Below are positions 33,310 to 41,130 of a DNA stretch of 64,000 bases, one piece after another (position 1 is the stretch's first letter; each line of letters starts with the position of its first letter). Below the pieces are notes generated by a model. It saw only the letters and a list, made by a program, of their open reading frames with translations, was not told the origin of the DNA and did not search any database. Origin of the DNA: Patescibacteria group bacterium. GTDB taxonomy: Bacteria > Patescibacteriota > Microgenomatia > UBA1406 > GWC2-37-13. A program made the translations under genes and the position numbers. The DNA is taken from contig BPJD01000001.1 of assembly GCA_026004435.1 (NCBI GenBank), forward strand, positions 62,001 to 126,000. The letters run 5' to 3'.

Positions 33310-34365
33310 TTAATTAGATCTTGTTGTTAAAAACTCAATAAATTCTAGTATTAATAGTTTAAGTGTTTTGGGTAGACTGGTTTGCTGAAGTTTGCTATTA
33401 ATATTGTTTTTTAATTTCAATATCTGATTATTAATTTTAATAAAAGCAGCTGAGTTTTTAAATTTGTCTCTTATGAAATTAATCTCATCTTGAGTAAGGT
33501 TTTTGTTGCCAAAGTATTTTTGCAACTCAGTTTTAAGATTAGGATCAAGCAGAATATATTGTCTTATTAATGTTTTTTTGTTTTCTCTTATATCTGATCC
33601 TTTATCTTTGCCAGTTTCATCAGATAAAAACCCTATAAGATCATCGGTTATCTGAAATAACACGCCTAAAGTCTCAAGTATCTCTATAAAGTTTTTGTTT
33701 TTGTAAGTTTTATTATTTAAAAGAATTAATGCCGCTGAGATCGGCAGTACAAATGTGTAGCTTGCTGTTTTATTAAGATACACCTTGTAGATTTCATCAG
33801 TCTCAGGCTCATAACTGGTTTGACCAAACAAAATATCATTGTATTGGCCGTCTGCAACCTTAAGATAAATATCAAGCATAAAATCAATTAATTTGGCTTT
33901 GTTTTTATTTTCAATTTTTTGCAAAAGCCTGAAGCAGTAAAAATATATCAGGTCACCTAAATCAAGCGACAGTGATTTTCCCAGCTCAACTGCGTTATGT
34001 GAAATGTCTCTGTATTTATATTTAAAATAAATATGAACTGTCTTCATTCCTCTTCTTTTGTTATCATTATCAACAATATCATCGTGAATTAGCAAAGCTG
34101 TGTGCATTAACTCAAAAAACGCAGATAACAGCAGGAAATCTTTGGGATAGGTAGTGTTGGTTAGGTTGTTTTCCTTAAAAATGTCGTAAATTATTAAAAC
34201 TAAACCACCCCTTACAGATTTTCCATTTAGGCAAAATTTTTTAAAATAGGCTAAATCTTGACTAATTCTTTTGTTCTTAGTCTGCTTAATTAGTTTATCT
34301 ACAGCTAATATTACTTGTTGATCAACTATTGCCTTTTTATTTTTTAAAAGCTGAATAAGATCCAT
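33310..34365 (-). CDS. Polyprenyl (E)-prenyl diphosphate synthase
   Basis: A 351-aa trans-isoprenyl diphosphate synthase. ALLIHDDIVDNDNKRRGMKTVH is the first aspartate-rich motif (here DDIVD), VRGGLVLIIYDIF the isopentenyl-binding start, and FQITDDLIGFLSDETGKDKGSDI the second Asp-rich motif. The enzyme condenses IPP onto allylic diphosphates to make GGPP or longer chains, possibly for the polyprenyl-phosphate carriers used by the surface glycan genes. Product length cannot be told from motifs with certainty. It is followed by a hypothetical gene with 1-nt spacing. Confidence 0.88.
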   Translation of the reverse strand: MDLIQLLKNKKAIVDQQVILAVDKLIKQTKNKRISQDLAYFKKFCLNGKSVRGGLVLIIYDIFKENNLTNTTYPKDFLLLSAFFELMHTALLIHDDIVDNDNKRRGMKTVHIYFKYKYRDISHNAVELGKSLSLDLGDLIYFYCFRLLQKIENKNKAKLIDFMLDIYLKVADGQYNDILFGQTSYEPETDEIYKVYLNKTASYTFVLPISAALILLNNKTYKNKNFIEILETLGVLFQITDDLIGFLSDETGKDKGSDIRENKKTLIRQYILLDPNLKTELQKYFGNKNLTQDEINFIRDKFKNSAAFIKINNQILKLKNNINSKLQQTSLPKTLKLLILEFIEFLTTRSN

Positions 34366-34499
34366 AATAAATTTTATTTCTTTGTCGCAGTAGTTTAATT
34401 AATCATTCTGCTTTGTTAAAATAAACAGGATATGACAAAGTTTGAGATTATCAACATAGATCCTTTGTCAAAACAGTTGGCTAAATCTGGATCAAGAGC
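34366..34499. other. Intergenic region with an orphan 23-codon frame
   Basis: ATG 34432 opens MTKFEIINIDPLSKQLAKSG and stops at TAA after 23 codons. It precedes the TrmH remnant and may be part of the same decayed gene, but I see no family match. Confidence 0.3.
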
Positions 34500-34684
34500 T
34501 TAAAAAGCGAAAAGAAAAAAATATGCTGTTGGTTTGGCAATGAGAAAGAAGCCTTATCAGAGTATGTTGTAAACAACTCTGATATTATAGATTATCAATT
34601 CCTATGTACGGGTTTGTCCAAAGTCTTAATTTATCTGTATCTGTCGGCATTATTTTGTATTTTCTGAGGTATATTAAACACTAA
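34500..34684 (+). pseudogene. Remnant of a TrmH/SpoU tRNA 2'-O-methyltransferase gene
   Basis: Around 34524 one frame reads CCWFGNEKEALSEYVVNNSDII, the motif-II region of SpoU methyltransferases (FGNE-G-S). A shift of one base near 34594 restores IPMYGFVQSLNLSVSVGIILYFLRYI, motif III (IPM-G-V-SLNVSVA), up to TAA 34684. The N-terminal two-thirds is missing or unrecognisable. SpoU enzymes methylate the ribose of tRNA or rRNA. The truncation and frameshift make it a decayed gene. Confidence 0.75.
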
Positions 34685-34774
34685 TGATATCTTCTCCGGA
34701 GGTAAAAAAATTGTTTGACAAACTTAATAATTTATTTTAAACTTTAACTATTACAAATTCAGTAAAAGTAAATT

Positions 34775-35359
34775 ATGCAGTATACACTTCCTAACTTAAA
34801 TTATGAATACAATGCTTTAGAGCCATACATTGATGAGCAAACAATGATGATTCATCATACTAAACATCATCAAGCTTATATTGATAAATTAAACTCTGTA
34901 TTGCAGAATCACCCTGAAATTGCAGATGAACCTGTTGAGGAACTATTGGGTAATTTAGAAGGACTGGATATACCTGACTCTGATAAAACCTTAATCAGAA
35001 ATCATGGAGGAGGTTATCTAAATCACAACTTGTTTTGGGAGGTTATGTCGCCTAAAAAGGATGTAGATGAACAGCTTCTTGCAGATATTGAAAATAAGTT
35101 CGGTAGTTTGAGTGAGTTTAAACAAGAGTTTGAAAATACTGCTGTATCATTGTTTGGAAGCGGCTGGGTCTATTTGGTAAGAGACAATCATAATAATCTG
35201 CAGATCATTTCTTTGCCTAATCAGGATTCACCTTATTTGAAAGGCTTAACTCCTGTTTTTGGCATTGATGTCTGGGAGCATGCTTATTATTTAAAGTATC
35301 AAAACCGCAGGGCTGAGTATGTATCAAATTGGTGGAATGTGTTAAAGCTGCTGCCTTAA
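34775..35359 (+). CDS. sodA: Superoxide dismutase, Fe/Mn type
   Basis: A 194-aa SOD. The metal ligands are recognisable: His27 in MMIHHTKHHQAYIDKLN, His in GGGYLNHNLFWEVM, and Asp and His in DVWEHAYYLKYQNRRAEY. NQDSP at the Gln-146 position is usual for Mn-binding or cambialistic enzymes. There is no signal peptide, so it should be cytosolic. An SOD suggests exposure to oxygen in an otherwise fermentative lineage. It stands alone, between a decayed methyltransferase and convergent ychF. Confidence 0.94.
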   Translation: MQYTLPNLNYEYNALEPYIDEQTMMIHHTKHHQAYIDKLNSVLQNHPEIADEPVEELLGNLEGLDIPDSDKTLIRNHGGGYLNHNLFWEVMSPKKDVDEQLLADIENKFGSLSEFKQEFENTAVSLFGSGWVYLVRDNHNNLQIISLPNQDSPYLKGLTPVFGIDVWEHAYYLKYQNRRAEYVSNWWNVLKLLP

Positions 35360-35416
35360 ATTAGAGTCTTTTACTTGTAGCTAAAAGATTAATTAGAACA
35401 GTTGTTATTTTGCTGT

Positions 35417-36547
35417 TTATTTGCCTATATTGAACTCAACTACTTCGTTTTCCTGCATTATATACTCTCTGCCCTCAATCCTGATTTTGCCTTTTGTTTT
35501 ACAGTTGTTCCAGCCTTGGTACTGTATAAAATCCTCAACTTTAACTACTTTAGCTGAGATCATAAGTTTTTCAAAATCAGAGTGGATTACTCCTGCAGCT
35601 TGTTGGGCAGAACTGCCTTTTATTATTGTCCAAGCTCTAACCTCCTTTTTGCCTGCTGTGTAAAAACTCATAAGGCCTAGTGTGTTGTAGGCTGTTTTGA
35701 TTAATCTTTCCAAAGCTGGTTTTTCTAAACCATATTCTTTAAGCAGTATCTGCTGTTCTTCAGGCGTAAATCCTGCCAGATCCATCTCTAATTTGTTGTT
35801 CATTACAATTATTTTTTCCTTTGGTTCATTAAGCAATTTCTGATAATAAGCTGTAAGCTGGTCTAGATCATTTTTCTGAAGTTTTTCTTCATCTATATTT
35901 ACAACAAAGATCTCCTCTTTGGCTGTAAGCAGGTTTAACTGTTTTGCTGTACTCTGCAGGATCTGCTTTTTGTTGGGGTTTTCTTCTTGTTCAATTATGT
36001 TTTTTATCCAGACTCCCCTTTCCAGTCCTTGTTTAAACAGCTGTACTGCAGTCCACCTTTCTTTTTCTAGTAGATTCAACTTTCCTTTCGGTTCTTTTTG
36101 TTTGTTGAGTGTTTCAAGGTCTTTTAAAGCAAGTTCAATTCTTATAACTTCAAGGTCTGTTTTAGGATCGCTGGCTCCTTCTCTTATTATATTTTCGTCG
36201 TCAAAGTCTCTTAGAATGTGGCATATTGCAGTAACCTCTCTTATATGTGATAAAAATTGATTGCCTAGACCTTCTCCTTTGTGTGCGCCTTTTACTAATC
36301 CTGCTATATCAATAAAAGTAACTGTTGCTGGTATAATTGGAGGCGGTTCTTTAAGTTGCTCTTCATTTTTGACAATATCAGATAGTGGTTTAAGCCAAGG
36401 GTCAGGTACATCAACTATGCCTGTGTTTGGCTCTATAGTTGCAAAAGGATAATTGGCGGTTAAAGCCTGCTGTTTTTTAAGAACAGCATTAAATAGTGTT
36501 GATTTGCCAACATTTGGAAAACCAACAATGCCGACTGATAATTTCAT
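35417..36547 (-). CDS. ychF: Redox-regulated GTPase/ATPase YchF
   Basis: A 376-aa Obg-family P-loop protein. VGIVGFPNVGKSTLFNAV is the P-loop, YPFATIEPNTGIVDVPD the switch I region, and FIDIAGLVKGAHKGEGLGNQFLSHIREV the family hallmark. The C-terminal TGS domain ends with MQENEVVEFNIGK. YchF binds the ribosome and hydrolyses ATP in preference to GTP. A minus-strand TATAAT ends 6 nt before the ATG, divergent from the methyltransferase gene. Confidence 0.96.
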   Translation of the reverse strand: MKLSVGIVGFPNVGKSTLFNAVLKKQQALTANYPFATIEPNTGIVDVPDPWLKPLSDIVKNEEQLKEPPPIIPATVTFIDIAGLVKGAHKGEGLGNQFLSHIREVTAICHILRDFDDENIIREGASDPKTDLEVIRIELALKDLETLNKQKEPKGKLNLLEKERWTAVQLFKQGLERGVWIKNIIEQEENPNKKQILQSTAKQLNLLTAKEEIFVVNIDEEKLQKNDLDQLTAYYQKLLNEPKEKIIVMNNKLEMDLAGFTPEEQQILLKEYGLEKPALERLIKTAYNTLGLMSFYTAGKKEVRAWTIIKGSSAQQAAGVIHSDFEKLMISAKVVKVEDFIQYQGWNNCKTKGKIRIEGREYIMQENEVVEFNIGK

Positions 36548-36553
36548 ACAGCT

Positions 36554-36559
36554 ATTATA
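36554..36559 (-). promoter_or_regulatory. -10 box of leaderless-type promoter (ychF)
   Basis: Minus-strand TATAAT ends 6 nt before the ATG at 36547. Confidence 0.5.
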
Positions 36560-36595
36560 TTACAACAGACTGTATTTTTGCTGTAATTTCTTTGC

Positions 36596-36601
36596 TATAA
36601 T
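36596..36601 (+). promoter_or_regulatory. -10 box of leaderless-type promoter (methyltransferase)
   Basis: TATAAT ends 6 nt before GTG 36608 (9 nt before the second GTG at 36611). Confidence 0.5.
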
Positions 36602-36607
36602 TTTAAG

Positions 36608-37345
36608 GTGGTGCTGAATCTAAAGCGATTTTATAATAAATATCATAAAAAGAATAAAGAATATTTTAAGGTTATATCTGATAATAACTTTACTTATTTT
36701 TATTTAACCAAACTGTTATCAACTAAAGAAGTAAATAACTGCCAAACTTTTTTGGATATAGGCTGTGGCGTTGGGACTTTGTCTTTATATCTTGCAGAAA
36801 AAGGCAAAACTGTCTTGGGGATAGATGTTTCTTCAAGAGCTGTCAGAATTGCCAATAGAGCTAAAAAACATCTGGGTTTAAAAAATGTAGCTTTTAAGAC
36901 TGTTTCTTTAGAGGAGTTTGCTGTTTTTGAAAAATTTGACGCTGTCTTGTTGGTAGAGGTTTTGGAGCATATTAAAAATGATCAACTTATGCTTAATAAA
37001 ATAAATAATTTATTGCGCAGGAATGGTTTGTTAATTTTAACTACTCCCAGCAAGAGCAGCATAATGTACAAGTTGGGTTTTTATAACAATTTTGATCAAA
37101 GAGTTGGTCACTTGAGGCGGTATACTAAGTCTGAAGTTGAGCAAATGCTTAACAAGTCAGGATATAAAATTGTTTACCTAACTGAAAAAGAAAGTCTGTT
37201 AAGATCTCTGTTGTTCACAACAGGTTTTGGTTTTTTAATCAAATTTATTAAAGGCCCGTTTGTTAGGTTTTTGCATTTTATTGATGAGGCGTTGGGTAAA
37301 TTCTTGGGTTATACAGATATTCTGGTGATTGCTCAAAAAGTTTAG
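36608..37345 (+). CDS. Class I SAM-dependent methyltransferase
   Basis: A 245-aa enzyme of the UbiG/Methyltransf_11 type. [33 protein letters not shown] holds motif I and the acidic residue of beta-2; [16 protein letters not shown] is the post-I/motif II region, followed by [34 protein letters not shown] is typical of methyltransferases acting on small molecules or lipid-linked substrates. The true substrate is unknown. It starts with GTG or a second GTG, right behind a -10 box. It is convergent with the aminotransferase, with 2 nt between them. Confidence 0.8.
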   Translation: MVLNLKRFYNKYHKKNKEYFKVISDNNFTYFYLTKLLSTKEVNNCQTFLDIGCGVGTLSLYLAEKGKTVLGIDVSSRAVRIANRAKKHLGLKNVAFKTVSLEEFAVFEKFDAVLLVEVLEHIKNDQLMLNKINNLLRRNGLLILTTPSKSSIMYKLGFYNNFDQRVGHLRRYTKSEVEQMLNKSGYKIVYLTEKESLLRSLLFTTGFGFLIKFIKGPFVRFLHFIDEALGKFLGYTDILVIAQKV

Positions 37346-37347
37346 TT

Positions 37348-38169
37348 TTAAGCTGTTTGAGTTATTGTTTTGTACTCATTAATTAAGATTTTAGTAATTT
37401 TGCCGGGTTTGCCTTTGCCTATTTTTATGCCGTCTATCTGTACAACAGGCATAATCTCTTTGTTTGATGCGGTTATAAAAGCCTCTTGAAATCTTTTTAT
37501 ATCTGCAGTTTTAATTGGAGTTTGTTTATGTTTTATGTTAAGTCTTTGAGCAATCTTTAAAACTAAGTTTCTTACAGTACCTATAAGGATATTGTCTTTT
37601 GGAGTTATTAAGATATTGTCAATTACTGCAAAGAAGTTGCTTGTTACGCATTCGTATAAATAGTTTTTGTCAGTATATAATGCCTCTACTGCTCCTTGTT
37701 TTCTGGCTTTTTCAAGAGCTATGACTCCTGCAGTATAGTTTAATGTTTTTGCTTCAGGCAAGACTCTGGAAAATTCAGTTGTGATAAGTTTTATACCTTC
37801 TGTATAATACTTTTTTGGGTAGTTGACAGCTTTTTTAAATAATACCATAAAGTTTGGTCTACTTGGCGTGATAGCATCTTGAGAAACTCCGCCTGTTTGA
37901 ATAATTCGAATGCTTAACTCTGATGGTGGGTTTCTTTTGATGCCTTCAGTTATTATGTTCTTGATCTTTAGTTTAGAGTACTTTGGTTTTAGCCCTAAGA
38001 TTTTAATTGAGTTAAAAAATCTATCAAGATGTTCATTAAGTAAAAAAGGTTGTCTGTTGTAAGTTCTTAAAAAGTCAAAAACTCCAAAACCTCTTAAAAC
38101 AGCAAGATCAAACACACTGATTTTGGCTTCTTTGTCTGTTATCCATATAGAGTTTATAAAATGATACAT
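37348..38169 (-). CDS. Class IV PLP aminotransferase (IlvE/Dat-like)
   Basis: A 273-aa PLP-fold IV enzyme. ISVFDLAVLRGFGVFDFLRTY opens the family; LSIRIIQTGGVSQDAIT and KTLNYTAGVIALEKARKQGAVEALY (with the catalytic-Lys-like region) follow, then TSNFFAVIDNILITP and EAFITASNKEIMPVVQIDG. Members make branched-chain amino acids, D-amino acids or 4-amino-4-deoxychorismate-derived products. D-alanine aminotransferase would suit peptidoglycan synthesis, but specificity is not readable. The gene lies directly downstream of the tRNA-Arg gene on the same strand and may be co-transcribed with it. Confidence 0.85.
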   Translation of the reverse strand: MYHFINSIWITDKEAKISVFDLAVLRGFGVFDFLRTYNRQPFLLNEHLDRFFNSIKILGLKPKYSKLKIKNIITEGIKRNPPSELSIRIIQTGGVSQDAITPSRPNFMVLFKKAVNYPKKYYTEGIKLITTEFSRVLPEAKTLNYTAGVIALEKARKQGAVEALYTDKNYLYECVTSNFFAVIDNILITPKDNILIGTVRNLVLKIAQRLNIKHKQTPIKTADIKRFQEAFITASNKEIMPVVQIDGIKIGKGKPGKITKILINEYKTITQTA

Positions 38170-38176
38170 AATTATG

Positions 38177-38248
38177 AGCCTCTGGGAGGAATCGAACCTC
38201 CATCTGTGGTTCCGAAGACCACTGCTTTATCCATTAAGCTACAGAGGC
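38177..38248 (-). tRNA. tRNA-Arg (UCG)
   Basis: On the minus strand, acceptor GCCTCTG pairs with CAGAGGC. The D-arm is GCTT/AAGC, the anticodon stem GTGGT/ACCAC with loop CTTCGGA (anticodon TCG), and the T-arm GGAGG/CCTCC around TTCGATT. The discriminator appears to be T and CCA is not encoded. It lies 7 nt upstream of the aminotransferase gene. Confidence 0.93.
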
Positions 38249-38310
38249 AAAATAAAAAATTTATGGTAAATTACTAAACTATTATATCAGTTATTTTTTA
38301 GGTTTTAAGT

Positions 38311-38631
38311 ATGTTTGAGTCTGGTATTAAAAATAGTAAATACCCAAGTTATGATTCATTTTTCCATTTTCTTAACCTTGAGGTGATTTCCTTAATTTCA
38401 GAACTGCAGCAAATGCTAAGTTATTTATCAATAATTAATGATTCTTTATCTTATTATGAGAATGTGCTGGCTGATCTTGATCCTTTGTCAGATAATTTTT
38501 TTAGCATTTATTTAGTTTATGAACTTTTGAAAAGAGAACAAATGATACAGGAGGCAAATATAGCTTCTATCTGTCAAGAACTGCAACATAGTTATGCTAA
38601 ATTTTTTTATAGCCAAAATCAAAATAATTAA
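38311..38631 (+). CDS. Hypothetical helical protein
   Basis: A 106-aa protein I do not recognise. It is strongly helical (LNLEVISLISELQQMLSYLSI, LVYELLKREQMIQEANIASICQEL) with heptad-like leucines, no signal peptide and no membrane helix. It is isolated: divergent from tRNA-Arg, and followed by 450 nt with a 26-bp palindrome 70 nt beyond its stop. Codon use matches neighbouring genes. Small size leaves some doubt that it is translated. Confidence 0.45.
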   Translation: MFESGIKNSKYPSYDSFFHFLNLEVISLISELQQMLSYLSIINDSLSYYENVLADLDPLSDNFFSIYLVYELLKREQMIQEANIASICQELQHSYAKFFYSQNQNN

Positions 38632-38702
38632 GGATCTTACCCGATTAACTTAAACTTTCTTAACAATTTATTAAATTTACATCATTTAATTTAACCTGCT
38701 TT

Positions 38703-38728
38703 TGTTCAGTTTATTATCCAACTGAACA
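38703..38728. promoter_or_regulatory. 26-bp palindrome, copy 3
   Basis: Half-sites TGTTCAGTTT and CAACTGAACA flank the centre ATTATC. It is nearly identical to the sites at the TrpR-like gene. It lies 72 nt after the stop of the helical protein and 380 nt before the DUF11 gene. Confidence 0.65.
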
Positions 38729-38891
38729 TTAAATAAAATTGTTTTTTTTATTCTTGAAGTTTGCGGAATTTTATTAAACCTAAGACGACCCTATTATTCA
38801 ATGCAAAAGCTTCACTTTTTAATGTAGTCAAATGGACAAGGTTTAATAATTAAGAGGGCGTATCAGTCTAAAATAATTCGCTTTAAAGATT

Positions 38892-39011
38892 ATGTTAAAA
38901 ATTATACTTTGTTTATTTTTATTGAATAACTATAAGATTTTAAGGCAGTTGTTGCTTTGTCTTGGATTAGGTTTGTTGTTTTGGTTAATTTTGCGGTTTG
39001 TTTTTATTTAG
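38892..39011 (+). CDS. Possible 39-aa hydrophobic small protein
   Basis: ATG 38892 to TAG 39011 encodes MLKIILCLFLLNNYKILRQL followed by LLCLGLGLLFWLILRFVFI, a plausible membrane helix. It has no SD and no known family. In sequence this AT-rich, hydrophobic frames arise by chance, so confidence is low. Confidence 0.25.
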   Translation: MLKIILCLFLLNNYKILRQLLLCLGLGLLFWLILRFVFI

Positions 39012-39069
39012 AATCTTTTGTTGTCTTTTTAGCAACCATATTACTTGTTGATTTTTAAAAACTATATGA

Positions 39070-39075
39070 TATAAT
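39070..39075 (+). promoter_or_regulatory. -10 box of leaderless-type promoter (DUF11 protein)
   Basis: TATAAT ends 7 nt before the ATG at 39083. Confidence 0.5.
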
Positions 39076-39082
39076 TACGGTT

Positions 39083-39721
39083 ATGAAAAAAATACTTATA
39101 GTTTTTTTTACTAGTATTGCCTATTTTTTTGCTAGCACACTTGTGCTTGCCAGCGGACAGTATGGTCAGTATGGATCACCTAGTTATGTTTCTTCTTTAT
39201 TAATTGACAAATTAGTTGTTAATCCTGCAACTGGAGAGTATGTAGATAATTTGTCAGTCTCTGACAACAAATTTGCTCCGTTATCTTATGTTTATTTTAA
39301 GCTAACTGTAAAAAATACTGGTAATGTAGATATTGCTGGAGTTAAGGTAATTGATTATTTGCCTAGTTATTTAGAGTATGCAGATGATAAAGGTGAGTAT
39401 GATGCCAGTACCAGACAGCTTAAGATTGAGATGGGTGATTTTAGGGTTGATGAAACCAAGTCTGTAATTTTTAAGGCAAGAGTTGTTTCAGCCAATAATC
39501 TGCCTGCTGAAAAAAGTGTTCTTTGTTTAATCAATAGGGCAGTTGTAGTCTTTGATAATCAGGAAAAAGACTTAGACACTGCTCAATTTTGTGTAGAAAA
39601 AACAGCTGCAGCTCCTGCAAAAGAAACAAAAGAAATGCCAAAAGCAGGTACATCTATTCCTGTTTTTGCATTAATGTCTTTAGCTTTTGGCTATATTGTA
39701 AAAAAGCAGCTCTCTGTTTAA
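39083..39721 (+). CDS. Surface protein with DUF11 domain and C-terminal anchor
   Basis: A 212-aa exported protein: signal peptide at residues 1-24 (ILIVFFTSIAYFFASTLVLASG). A DUF11-type Ig-like domain follows, with SYVYFKLTVKNTGNVDIAGVKVIDYLPSYLEY and the G-F-V-E-K-x-F-A/V pattern. An Ala/Lys/Glu linker leads to MPKAGTSIPVFALMSLAFGYIVKKQL, resembling an LPxTG-type sorting or anchor segment (MPKAG, hydrophobic helix, basic tail). It is probably displayed on the cell surface. No sortase gene is present in the window. It lies between palindrome copies 3 and 4. Confidence 0.72.
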   Translation: MKKILIVFFTSIAYFFASTLVLASGQYGQYGSPSYVSSLLIDKLVVNPATGEYVDNLSVSDNKFAPLSYVYFKLTVKNTGNVDIAGVKVIDYLPSYLEYADDKGEYDASTRQLKIEMGDFRVDETKSVIFKARVVSANNLPAEKSVLCLINRAVVVFDNQEKDLDTAQFCVEKTAAAPAKETKEMPKAGTSIPVFALMSLAFGYIVKKQLSV

Positions 39722-39805
39722 TTGGTTTAATTCCTATTATTCATTAACTTCGCTCTTAGAGTAGATAGATTAAAGCCACTGATTATTTTTTTTTCTTTTT
39801 CGTGA

Positions 39806-39811
39806 TATAAT
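39806..39811 (+). promoter_or_regulatory. -10 box of the tRNA-Val genes
   Basis: TATAAT ends 10 nt before the mature 5' end of the first tRNA-Val, so transcription would start within a few nucleotides of it. Confidence 0.5.
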
Positions 39812-39821
39812 AATAGTGTTT

Positions 39822-39898
39822 GGTCGGTTAGCTCAGCTGGCTAGAGCGTCCCGTTGACATCGGGGAGGTCGGGGGTTCGAGTCCCTCACCGACCACCA
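39822..39898 (+). tRNA. tRNA-Val (GAC), CCA encoded
   Basis: Acceptor GGTCGGT pairs with ACCGACC, the discriminator is A and CCA is encoded at 39896-39898. D-arm is GCTC/GAGC, anticodon stem TCCCG/CGGGG with loop TTGACAT (anticodon GAC), T-arm GGGGG/CCCTC around TTCGAGT. It is a near-twin of the next tRNA. Confidence 0.95.
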
Positions 39899-39907
39899 GA
39901 GAAGTTA

Positions 39908-39981
39908 GGCCGTTTAGCTCAGCTGGCTAGAGCGTCCCGCTTACATCGGGGAGGTCGGGGGTTCGAGTCCCTCAGCGGCCA
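39908..39981 (+). tRNA. tRNA-Val (UAC)
   Basis: Acceptor GGCCGTT pairs with AGCGGCC (one G-U pair) and the discriminator is A; CCA is not encoded. Loop CTTACAT gives anticodon TAC. Its D-arm, anticodon stem and T-arm are identical to those of tRNA-Val (GAC) 9 nt upstream. The pair is probably co-transcribed. Confidence 0.95.
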
Positions 39982-40013
39982 CAGAACTAGCCAAAAATAC
40001 TTAAAGGATTTTA

Positions 40014-40019
40014 TATAAT
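40014..40019 (+). promoter_or_regulatory. -10 box of leaderless-type promoter (holA-like)
   Basis: TATAAT ends 6 nt before the ATG at 40026. Confidence 0.5.
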
Positions 40020-40025
40020 TTGTTT

Positions 40026-40706
40026 ATGATAAAACTTATCTGCGGAGAAGATGAGACTTCTGCTTATAATTTTTACTCTGAGCTTAAAAATAAATTTTTA
40101 GCTAAAGGTTATCGAGTTTTTCAAGGTGATTCTGATAATTTTTTTGATATCATAGCAAAAGTTGAGTATTCCTCTACCCTTTTTGGTCAAAAAAACGCCT
40201 TTTTTTTTCAGGGTCTTCTAAAAAAACTTGGCAAAAACAAGGATTTTCTCAGACTGCTTGAGTTTTTTAAAAAATCATCTGCTGATTATTTGGTTATTAT
40301 TGATTTAGTAGATGAAAAAACAGCCTTAAAGTTTTTGGATTCAAAAAATGTCGTAAATTTTTCATATCCGGATACGCTTTGGAGTTTGCTTGATAATTTT
40401 TCTCCTGCAAAAAAAGAGTTTTTTTTGCAAAAATTTAATGAAGTAAGTAAAAATACTGCAATTGAGCTGATTTTCTTTATGCTGGCAAGACGAACCAGAG
40501 AGTTGATCTTAGCCAAAGAAGATCAGCTTCAGGCAACGCCCTTTTGGCTGAAGAATAAACTGAAAAAACAGGCTCAGGACTGGAGCTTGGCTAAACTTAA
40601 TGCGTTTATTGATCATTTTCATACAATTGATCTGCGAGTAAAGACCTCTGCAACGCCATATTCCCTAAAGGATCTGCTTGAGATAGTCTTCTACTTTGGG
40701 CTTTAG
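40026..40706 (+). CDS. holA: DNA polymerase III delta subunit-like (HolA), short form
   Basis: About 226 aa. KLICGEDETSAYNFYSELK is the usual N-terminal opening (a degenerate P-loop region), FFDIIAKVEYSSTLFGQKNAFFFQGL follows, and the C-terminal third has LIFFMLARRTRELILAKED, PFWLKNKLKKQAQDWSLAKLNAFIDHF and LDLRVKTSA-type sequence (IDLRVKTSATPYSLKDLLE). HolA opens the sliding clamp in the clamp loader. At about 226 aa it is shorter than the 340-aa E. coli protein; such short forms occur in CPR genomes. ATG 40026 is preferred to TTG 40020 because of the -10 box. Confidence 0.75.
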   Translation: MIKLICGEDETSAYNFYSELKNKFLAKGYRVFQGDSDNFFDIIAKVEYSSTLFGQKNAFFFQGLLKKLGKNKDFLRLLEFFKKSSADYLVIIDLVDEKTALKFLDSKNVVNFSYPDTLWSLLDNFSPAKKEFFLQKFNEVSKNTAIELIFFMLARRTRELILAKEDQLQATPFWLKNKLKKQAQDWSLAKLNAFIDHFHTIDLRVKTSATPYSLKDLLEIVFYFGL

Positions 40707-40843
40707 TTTTAAATTTTTGCTTAGAAAGATCTCAAATGGCAATGTGTCTGTATTATGTAGGGATTTTAAAATTTTTAAGACTTCTTGAGTATCTCAAAAA
40801 TAAACTTAAAATTGCAAAAAATAAACAAAATCAAAGTGTAAGA

Positions 40844-40869
40844 TGTTTAGTTGGATAATCAACTGAACA
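40844..40869. promoter_or_regulatory. 26-bp palindrome, copy 4
   Basis: Half-sites TGTTTAGTTG and CAACTGAACA, with the centre GATAAT, read on the plus strand; the asymmetric centre matches the other copies when read on the minus strand. So it is inverted relative to copy 3. It lies about 140 nt after holA and 520 nt before the phosphomannomutase gene. Confidence 0.65.
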
Positions 40870-41020
40870 CTTATTCAATAAAATATCTTATACAAAAGGT
40901 TAAAATTTCTCATTTGTTTGCATAAGTTCTTCTTTAAGTTTTAGTATTGAATTTTTTGTTAATAGAATTATCCTTAGGTATTTTTACTCTTGTATAGATG
41001 AGTTGTCATTAATCTTTTAT

Positions 41021-41130
41021 AGGCTTCTTAAAAGTATTTTGTAAACTCAAAATTATTTGTTAGTACTTCTTTTATTTTCTATTAATGGGTATTCTGAATA
41101 ACTTAACAAATATCAAAGTCGAAGAAGCCT
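41021..41130. repeat. Nested inverted repeats (possible RNA hairpin or small element)
   Basis: Outer arms AGGCTTCTT (41021-41029) and AAGAAGCCT (41122-41130) pair perfectly. Inside, TATTTGTTA pairs with TAACAAATA. The AT-rich interior is otherwise weakly structured. It could be a hairpin RNA, a transcription terminator or a decayed miniature element. Confidence 0.35.

Larger units (their letters stand above)
38632..39082. other. Gene-poor region with palindrome copy 3
   Basis: About 450 nt. It contains the 26-bp palindrome at 38703-38728, a possible 39-codon hydrophobic frame at 38892-39011 and the promoter of the DUF11 gene. The rest shows no gene, tRNA or obvious structured RNA. Confidence 0.5.

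Noticed and set aside
34685-34740. 18-codon frame MISSPEVKKLFDKLNNLF after the TrmH remnant
   Set aside because: Too short and without context; possibly chance or a fragment, so not annotated as a gene.
38703-40869. The 26-bp palindromes as dif or parS sites
   Set aside because: The arms do not match the XerCD dif consensus or the TGTTTCACGTGAAACA parS core, and four copies, two at one repressor gene, do not suit dif.
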